Assembly: GCF_038396765.1 (NCBI RefSeq)
Contig: NZ_CP150096.1
Coordinates: 2,773,001-2,837,000 of the forward strand
DNA length: 64,000 bases
Reading direction: 5' to 3'
From: Chitinophaga caseinilytica
GTDB lineage: Bacteria; Bacteroidota; Bacteroidia; Chitinophagales; Chitinophagaceae
In this document: piece after piece, positions 59,717-64,000 of the stretch
Position numbering within the stretch: position 1 is the stretch's first letter
Layout of the letters: each line of letters begins with the position of its first letter
Notes under the pieces: model-generated
Told to the model about the DNA's origin: nothing
The model's input: the letters and a program-made list of their open reading frames with translations, nothing else
Databases searched by the model: none
Position numbers and translations under genes: made by a program

Positions 59717-60631
59717 ATGCAAAAAATTTTCATCATCGGTGCCGGCGCTATCGGGCGGGTACTGGCCGTGGCGCTGGGGACCCACCAGCGGAACGTTGTG
59801 CTGTTGCGGGGAAGCACCACCGAGCAGCAGCGGGAAACGCAGCTGACCCGGGTGGCTACGCCGGAAGGGGAACTGGAATATCCCGTGGCCGTCGACTCGC
59901 TGAGTAACCATGCTGTGCTTAACGGGACCGTCGTGCTGACGAACAAATCGTTCGGCAATGCGGCATTGGCCAGAGCTTTGAAGGGCAAGACCGGAGATTC
60001 GCCGGTGGTGCTGCTGCAAAACGGGCTGGAAGTGGAAATGCCATTTTTGCAGGAAGGGTTTCCGAACGTGTATCGCTGTGTTTTATTCGCTACGAGCCAG
60101 TTTTCGGACGATGGGGAGCTGCGATTCAAACCGGTGGCACCGTCGCCGGTGGGTTTGATCCGGGGAAGTGAAGCTGGTCTGGATGATTTGGCGGCGCTGC
60201 TCGATACGCCTGTTTTTCCATTCCGCGCGGAGCGTAACATTCAGCCGGTCATCTGGAAAAAAGCCATCGCCAATTGTGTCTTCAATTCCATCTGTCCCTT
60301 GCTGGAAACGGATAACGGGCTTTTCCACCGCAATGAAAAAGCCATGGCACTGGCCCGCAGCGTGATCCGGGAATGTGTGGGCATAGCCCGGGCGAAAGGT
60401 GTGGAGATCGGGGAAGAAGAAGTGGTGGAGAGCGTTGTCACGATCAGCAAAATGTCTGACGGACAATTGATCTCCACCCTGCAGGATATCCGGCATCACC
60501 GGCCCACCGAAATTGACACCCTGAATCTCACGATCGCAAAGATGGCGGAGGATATGCAGAAGGCCGGTGAGGTAAGCGTCACGCGGTTGCTGGGCGAGCT
60601 TACCCGGTTAAAATCCGACATTAATTTGTAG
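59717..60631 (+). CDS. panE: Ketopantoate reductase-like NADP-dependent dehydrogenase
   Basis: 304 residues. GAGAIGR (8-14) is the dinucleotide-binding glycine motif, VVLTNKSF stands where PanE has the conserved substrate-side Lys, and WKKAIANCVFNSI matches the conserved Lys/Asn region of the C-terminal domain. PanE reduces 2-dehydropantoate to pantoate for CoA synthesis. The sequence is a diverged member, so a related 2-oxoacid could be its real substrate. It converges with the HopJ gene, whose stop lies 6 bp away. Confidence 0.85.
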   Translation: MQKIFIIGAGAIGRVLAVALGTHQRNVVLLRGSTTEQQRETQLTRVATPEGELEYPVAVDSLSNHAVLNGTVVLTNKSFGNAALARALKGKTGDSPVVLLQNGLEVEMPFLQEGFPNVYRCVLFATSQFSDDGELRFKPVAPSPVGLIRGSEAGLDDLAALLDTPVFPFRAERNIQPVIWKKAIANCVFNSICPLLETDNGLFHRNEKAMALARSVIRECVGIARAKGVEIGEEEVVESVVTISKMSDGQLISTLQDIRHHRPTEIDTLNLTIAKMAEDMQKAGEVSVTRLLGELTRLKSDINL

Positions 60632-60636
60632 CCTGG

Positions 60637-60978
60637 TTACTTCGCGGTTAACGCTTCCCCTTCAAATGCGATCCCGTCCCAGCCGTGCTGCATGAACTGC
60701 CGGATATTCTGGTGATCAGCGCCGTCGGGCGTGCTGAGCACGGCCTGGTAATGTTCCGCGAACAATTGCAGGGTATCTTCCTTCCCGAGCCCGTTTATCT
60801 TAGCGAATGAAAAAACTTTGGCGCTGCCCTGGTTCTGGGTGGCTTCGTTGAAAGCTTCGCCGTTTTTGAATGCGGTGGGCTGGTGCAGGTAGTGGGACTC
60901 GATGAAGGCGATTACGTCTTTAAACGCAAGCGCATTGGATTTCAGCTGTTGGAGCAATGTATCGGTTTGCTGTTTCAT
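60637..60978 (-). CDS. HopJ type III effector family protein
   Basis: 113 residues from ATG 60978; the open frame back to 61275 is antisense to the next gene. The family pattern is FKDVIAFIESHYLHQPTAFKNG near the N-terminus, FNEATQNQGSAKVFSFAKINGL, and IRQFMQHGWDGIAFEGEAL at the end. Despite the name, HopJ-like proteins are widespread in bacteria without type III secretion and have an unknown small cytosolic role. A -7-like box TATTTTTG is at 61006-61013 on the minus strand. Confidence 0.88.
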   Translation of the reverse strand: MKQQTDTLLQQLKSNALAFKDVIAFIESHYLHQPTAFKNGEAFNEATQNQGSAKVFSFAKINGLGKEDTLQLFAEHYQAVLSTPDGADHQNIRQFMQHGWDGIAFEGEALTAK

Positions 60979-61057
60979 GATGATCAGTTTAGATGAGTTG
61001 GACCGCAAAAATAGAAAATTGGGGAAATAATGGTCTGTCATTTGATGAAGTATATAT

Positions 61058-61789
61058 ATGCCCGAAGGACCTTCCATCGTCATTTTGAAAGAAGAGCTCG
61101 CCCCGTTCTCGGGGAAGAAAGTGCTGACGGTAGCCGGAACGGAGAAATCGTTCGACCTGCAATTGTTGAAAAACAAGACCACGCATTTCCGGACATGGGG
61201 CAAACATTTCCTCATTTGTTTCCCGAAGTTCACGGTGCGGGTACATTTGTTGCTGTTCGGATCATATCTTATCAACGACCGGAAAAAAGCAAAACCCCGC
61301 CTGCATCTGCGCTTCCGGAACGGCGAAGTGAACTTTTACGCCGGTTCCGTACAGTTGTTGACATCACCGCTGGATGAAATATACGACTGGAGCGCCGACC
61401 TGTTGAACGATGCCTGGGCCCCGCGCAAAGCATCCCAAAAACTGAAAAACATGCCCCGCGCGCTGCTCTGCGACGCCCTGCTGGACCAGGACATTTTCGC
61501 CGGTGCCGGGAATATCTTCAAGAACGAAGTCCCCTGGCGCGTTCGTGCTCACCCAAGCAGCAGCGTCGGCGCCCTGCCCGCGCGAAAGCGAAGCGAACTG
61601 GTGAAAGCGATGCACGATTTTGCGTTCGATTTCCTCGCCTGGAAAAAAGCCGGCGTTTTAAAACAACACTTGAACGTACACACGAAAACGGAATGCCCCC
61701 GGTGCAAAATCCCCCTGGAAAAATCATACATGGGCAAAGGAAAACGAAGGACCTACCATTGCAATAATTGTCAAAGGAAATACACATGA
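61058..61789 (+). CDS. Fpg/Nei-family DNA glycosylase
   Basis: 243 residues. The N-terminal MPEGPS supplies the catalytic Pro2 (after Met removal) and Glu3. A lysine-rich loop, helix-two-turn-helix (LCDALLDQDIFAGAGNIFKNE), and C-terminal zinc finger CPRCKIPL...YHCNNCQ (four cysteines) follow. It removes oxidised bases and nicks DNA. Start MPEGPS is closer to endonuclease VIII (PEGPEI) than Fpg (PELPEV). Its stop codon overlaps the next start in ATGA. Confidence 0.93.
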   Translation: MPEGPSIVILKEELAPFSGKKVLTVAGTEKSFDLQLLKNKTTHFRTWGKHFLICFPKFTVRVHLLLFGSYLINDRKKAKPRLHLRFRNGEVNFYAGSVQLLTSPLDEIYDWSADLLNDAWAPRKASQKLKNMPRALLCDALLDQDIFAGAGNIFKNEVPWRVRAHPSSSVGALPARKRSELVKAMHDFAFDFLAWKKAGVLKQHLNVHTKTECPRCKIPLEKSYMGKGKRRTYHCNNCQRKYT

Positions 61790-62641
61790 ACCCGATCATC
61801 CGCCATAAATTTACCGCAGACCCCACCGTGCTCGAATACGACGGGAAAGTATTCCTGTTCACCGGCCACGACGAGCCACCAGCCGGCGTCGACGATTATG
61901 TGATGAAAGACTGGTTGTGCTTTTCTACTTCCGACCTCGTCAGCTGGACGGCACACGCGTCGCCATTGAAGGCAACTGATTTCAAATGGGCCTCGGGCGA
62001 TGCATATGCGTCGAAAGTGATCCGTTACAAAGATGCTTTTTACTGGTTCGTGTCCGTTTCCCACCGCGATATTCCCGGGAAGGCGATCGGTGTGGCAACG
62101 GCCCCTTCGCCGGAAGGGCCTTACACAGACCACCTGCAACAACCGCTCATAACGGGAGATATGCTCCCCCTGCTGCATCACGAAAAAGAAAACCTCGACC
62201 CCACCGTGCTGACGGACGACGACGGTAAAACCTACATATACTGGGGCAACGGATATTGCCACTTCGCGCAGCTCAACGCGTCGCTCACCGCGCTGGAAGG
62301 CCCCATTCAAACCATCCGGGTGCCTGATTTCAGCGAGGGCAGCCATCTTTACAAAAGGGACGGCTGGTATTACCTCATGTACGGCGCCGGCCAGCCCGAG
62401 AAAGTGGGATACGCCATGAGCAGGCAGATTACGGGGCCGTGGATGTATCGCGGCATCATTTGCGCCCCGGCGTTCAACAGCGACACCAATCGCCCGGCCA
62501 CGCTGGATTTCGGCGGGAAATCATATTTTTTATCACAATGGCCGGTTGCCGGAAGGAGGTAGTCACCGGCGGTCCGTTTGCGTCGACGAGTTAAGGTACC
62601 GGCCGGATGGCACGATCGGAGACGTGATCATGACATCCTGA
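61786..62641 (+). CDS. Glycoside hydrolase family 43-like protein with one frame break near the C-terminus
   Basis: About 285 residues when joined; the uninterrupted frame stops at 62562. The start ATG 61786 overlaps the glycosylase stop (ATGA). GH43 five-blade features: ADPTV (catalytic base Asp), SGDAYASKVIRYKDAFYWFVS, NLDPTV (second Asp) and DFSEGSHLYKRDG (acid Glu). It has no signal peptide, so it would act inside the cell on oligosaccharides such as xylo- or arabino-oligomers. At the T6 run 62526-62531 the frame must shift: the other frame continues YHNGRLPEGG ... SVCVDELRYRPDGTIGDVIM, the normal family ending, to TGA 62639. One added T or two lost would explain it. Confidence 0.85.
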
Positions 62642-62663
62642 ACGCTTGCCGGGTTGTTCGCCT

Positions 62664-62696
62664 TTAAAAAAGCCGCAAACGGATGTTTGCGGCTTT
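62664..62696 (-). terminator. Terminator of the MerR/TipAS gene
   Basis: A perfect 12-bp stem (62669-62680 with 62685-62696) is followed on the minus strand by Ts. It lies 13 bp past the stop codon at 62709 and 23 bp from the end of the GH43 gene. Confidence 0.85.
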
Positions 62697-62708
62697 CAGA
62701 CGTAAATA

Positions 62709-63476
62709 TCAAGCGGATTGCTGCGCAGTATAATGGTCCATCGCTTCCTTCATGAACAGCGCCAGTTCCATGCTGGGCATACCGTTCACCGGGGTATAGC
62801 GGTTGTCTTGCACATACAGTTCGCCGAGTTTGCGGAAGTATTCCAGTTTCCCCATTTCGATCTTGCCACCGCTCAGCTTCAGGATGATCGCGAACCGGCG
62901 GGCGATGCATTCCTGCACCGGCGCGCTTTTCGGATCGGTGTTCATCAGCTCGGTAAGGCGGTCGCCGATGCGCGTGAGCTCGCGCTGGAGGACTTTCATC
63001 TCGTCTTTACTGAAGCCGCGCAGCGTTTCTTCGGCGGAAAGAACGGTGTCTTTCCCCCATTTGGCCATGGCCTCGGCCCGGTATGCTTCCATCTTTTCGT
63101 TGGGGATGCCATCGTATAAATCTTCTACCTGTAACATAGATTTGTTTTTAAGTGTTACCAATGTTTTGTCGATGGTACCAACCAATGTGTCTATCCTTTC
63201 CTTTTTCGCCAAAAGCGCCTTCCGGTGGCCTTCCAACGCCTGTTCGAGGTCGAACGCGGGGTCTTCCAGGATCGCGAGGATGTCTTTGAGCGGAAAGTCG
63301 AGCTCCCGGTAGAAAAGGATCTGCTGCAGCCGCAACAATTCCTTTTCACCATACAATCTGTACCTGGCCTCGGTACGGACCGATGGTTCGAGCAAGCCCA
63401 TCCTGTCGTACAGGTGCAAGGTGCGCACGCTTACGCCCGCAAGTCTGGAGAGCTTTTTTACGGAATATTTGTCCAT
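62709..63476 (-). CDS. MerR-family regulator with TipAS ligand-binding domain
   Basis: 255 residues. The N-terminal MerR winged helix (YSVKKLSRLAGVSVRTLHLYDRMGLL, then RYRLYGEKELLRLQQI) is followed by a dimerisation coiled coil (about 85-125) and a globin-like TipAS domain (about 135-250). TipA proteins bind thiopeptide antibiotics and other large cyclic compounds and activate transcription of themselves or of efflux genes. The promoter carries the inverted repeat ATACC-N16-GGTAT at 63488-63513. Confidence 0.93.
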   Translation of the reverse strand: MDKYSVKKLSRLAGVSVRTLHLYDRMGLLEPSVRTEARYRLYGEKELLRLQQILFYRELDFPLKDILAILEDPAFDLEQALEGHRKALLAKKERIDTLVGTIDKTLVTLKNKSMLQVEDLYDGIPNEKMEAYRAEAMAKWGKDTVLSAEETLRGFSKDEMKVLQRELTRIGDRLTELMNTDPKSAPVQECIARRFAIILKLSGGKIEMGKLEYFRKLGELYVQDNRYTPVNGMPSMELALFMKEAMDHYTAQQSA

Positions 63477-63487
63477 CGTTTGGATTT

Positions 63488-63513
63488 ATACCTTTCGGGC
63501 AAATATAGGGTAT
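63488..63513 (-). promoter_or_regulatory. Candidate promoter/operator of the MerR/TipAS gene
   Basis: ATACC (63488-63492) and GGTAT (63509-63513) are spaced by 16 bp. Inside, on the minus strand, TATATTTG (complement of 63500-63507) fits the -7 box; a TTG (complement of 63530-63532) would be 22 bp upstream, longer than the usual 19-20, as in MerR-type promoters. However, the repeat overlaps the -7 box instead of lying in the spacer as in classical MerR operators. Autoregulation is inferred. Confidence 0.4.
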
Positions 63514-63730
63514 GACGTAAGGGGAGAGTCAAGTCCCGCCGCCGGTTTTTTTAAAAAACTTTTTTCCGATACGCAGATACCCTGCGCAAGGTGGTGGTAA
63601 TTTTATCCCAGAGATCGGAGAAATCAGGTCTAATGAATTCACTATCAGATTATGATCGATGTGGTTTATTTTGACTATTTTCGATCGCACAGATTTGTTT
63701 GTTTTAGCCAACTTGTAAATCAAAAATCCC
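63514..63730. other. Gap between the TipAS promoter and the SWIM gene
   Basis: It is AT-rich, with a T7/A6 run near 63546-63557. No gene is visible. The promoter of the SWIM gene must lie here but no clear -33/-7 pair was found. Confidence 0.4.
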
Positions 63731-64000
63731 TTGCAACTCACAGAAGAACAAATACTTTCCCTTGCGCCCGACGAGCCTTCCCGCAAATCCGGCAAAGGCC
63801 TGGCCAATGCCGCGAAATGGGTCAGTGCCGGCGTGAACGACGTGGCCATGTGGGGCGAATGTCAGGGTAGCGGCGCAAAGCCTTACCAGACGCAGGTCGA
63901 TCTTTCGAACATCGCCTTCAAATGCAGTTGTCCCAGCCGCAAATTCCCCTGCAAGCATGGGCTGGGCCTCATGCTGCTGCACGCCCGTCAACCGGGTTTC
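63731..64000 (+). CDS. SWIM zinc-finger protein, N-terminal part (cut by window end)
   Basis: 90 codons are visible from a TTG start; a TAA in frame just upstream at 63716 rules out an earlier start. The SWIM motif is FKCSCPSRKFPCKHGLGL (Cys-x-Cys and Cys-x-His, about 60-77). SWIM domains bind zinc and mediate DNA or protein contacts. In many bacteria such proteins precede DUF5691, MoxR-type AAA+ and VWA genes, but nothing downstream is visible here. Confidence 0.85.
   Translation, partial: MQLTEEQILSLAPDEPSRKSGKGLANAAKWVSAGVNDVAMWGECQGSGAKPYQTQVDLSNIAFKCSCPSRKFPCKHGLGLMLLHARQPGF

Noticed and set aside
60979..61275. N-terminal extension of the HopJ frame
   Set aside because: It is antisense to the DNA glycosylase N-terminus and passes the HopJ promoter; the ATG at 60978 starts the conserved domain.
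63529..63849. 106-codon minus-strand frame before the SWIM gene
   Set aside because: It overlaps the SWIM coding sequence in antisense and has no recognisable feature.

Overview
The window comes from a Bacteroidota chromosome, most likely a Chitinophagaceae member close to Chitinophaga. The grounds are a type IX secretion (T9SS) cargo with its SprF partner, PorQ, a FecI/FecR/SusC/SusD system, a tmRNA tag of Bacteroidota type, and promoters of the form TTTG-N19-TAnnTTTG. Coding sequence looks GC-rich by eye, while intergenic gaps are AT-rich. No tRNA, rRNA, CRISPR array, IS element, phage or plasmid gene was seen.

Layout. 1-17.5 kb is mostly core: a 4Fe-4S CysH cut by the left edge and an Rrf2 regulator, with a palindromic operator between them; a minus-strand run of MBL hydrolase, parA, parB, DUF5683 protein and dapB; a membrane metallophosphoesterase and two envelope proteins; lon; porQ; an ABC exporter pair; pdxJ; ahcY. 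17.5-32.2 kb is an accessory surface island: a giant secreted protein (about 4,200 residues, about 33 beta-sandwich repeats, T9SS type B sorting domain), its PorP/SprF partner, and a 0.8 kb gap with three related terminator-like hairpins and a near-perfect promoter, probably small RNA genes. 32.2-42.7 kb is housekeeping: PrsW-type protease, PolX, a lysine-rich histone H1-like protein, rpmA/rplU, a GH3-family protein, dxr, rseP, tmRNA and a thioredoxin-fold protein.

42.8-58.1 kb reads as one envelope programme: a Tsp/Prc protease, then ECF sigma factor, anti-sigma FecR, SusC with an STN signalling domain, SusD, a lipoprotein of unknown function, a TlpA-like protein, an M1 metallopeptidase and a second TlpA-like protein. 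The STN domain next to sigma/anti-sigma suggests substrate-sensed induction. The peptidase and two thiol-redox proteins suggest uptake and processing of peptides, perhaps disulfide-containing ones. 58.2-64 kb holds an epoxide hydrolase-like protein, a ketopantoate reductase-like protein, HopJ, an Fpg/Nei glycosylase overlapping a GH43 gene, a MerR/TipAS regulator, and the start of a SWIM zinc-finger gene cut by the right edge.

Three genes are interrupted by single-base frame breaks: the giant adhesin once, SusC twice, GH43 once. All lie in or beside short homopolymers, so sequencing error is the simplest explanation, but one (SusC, A AAA AAG plus a hairpin) is a textbook -1 frameshift motif and should be tested. 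The features I would look at first are the hairpin/sRNA array, the SusC slippery site, the FecR tandem-repeat linker and the giant adhesin with its long leader.
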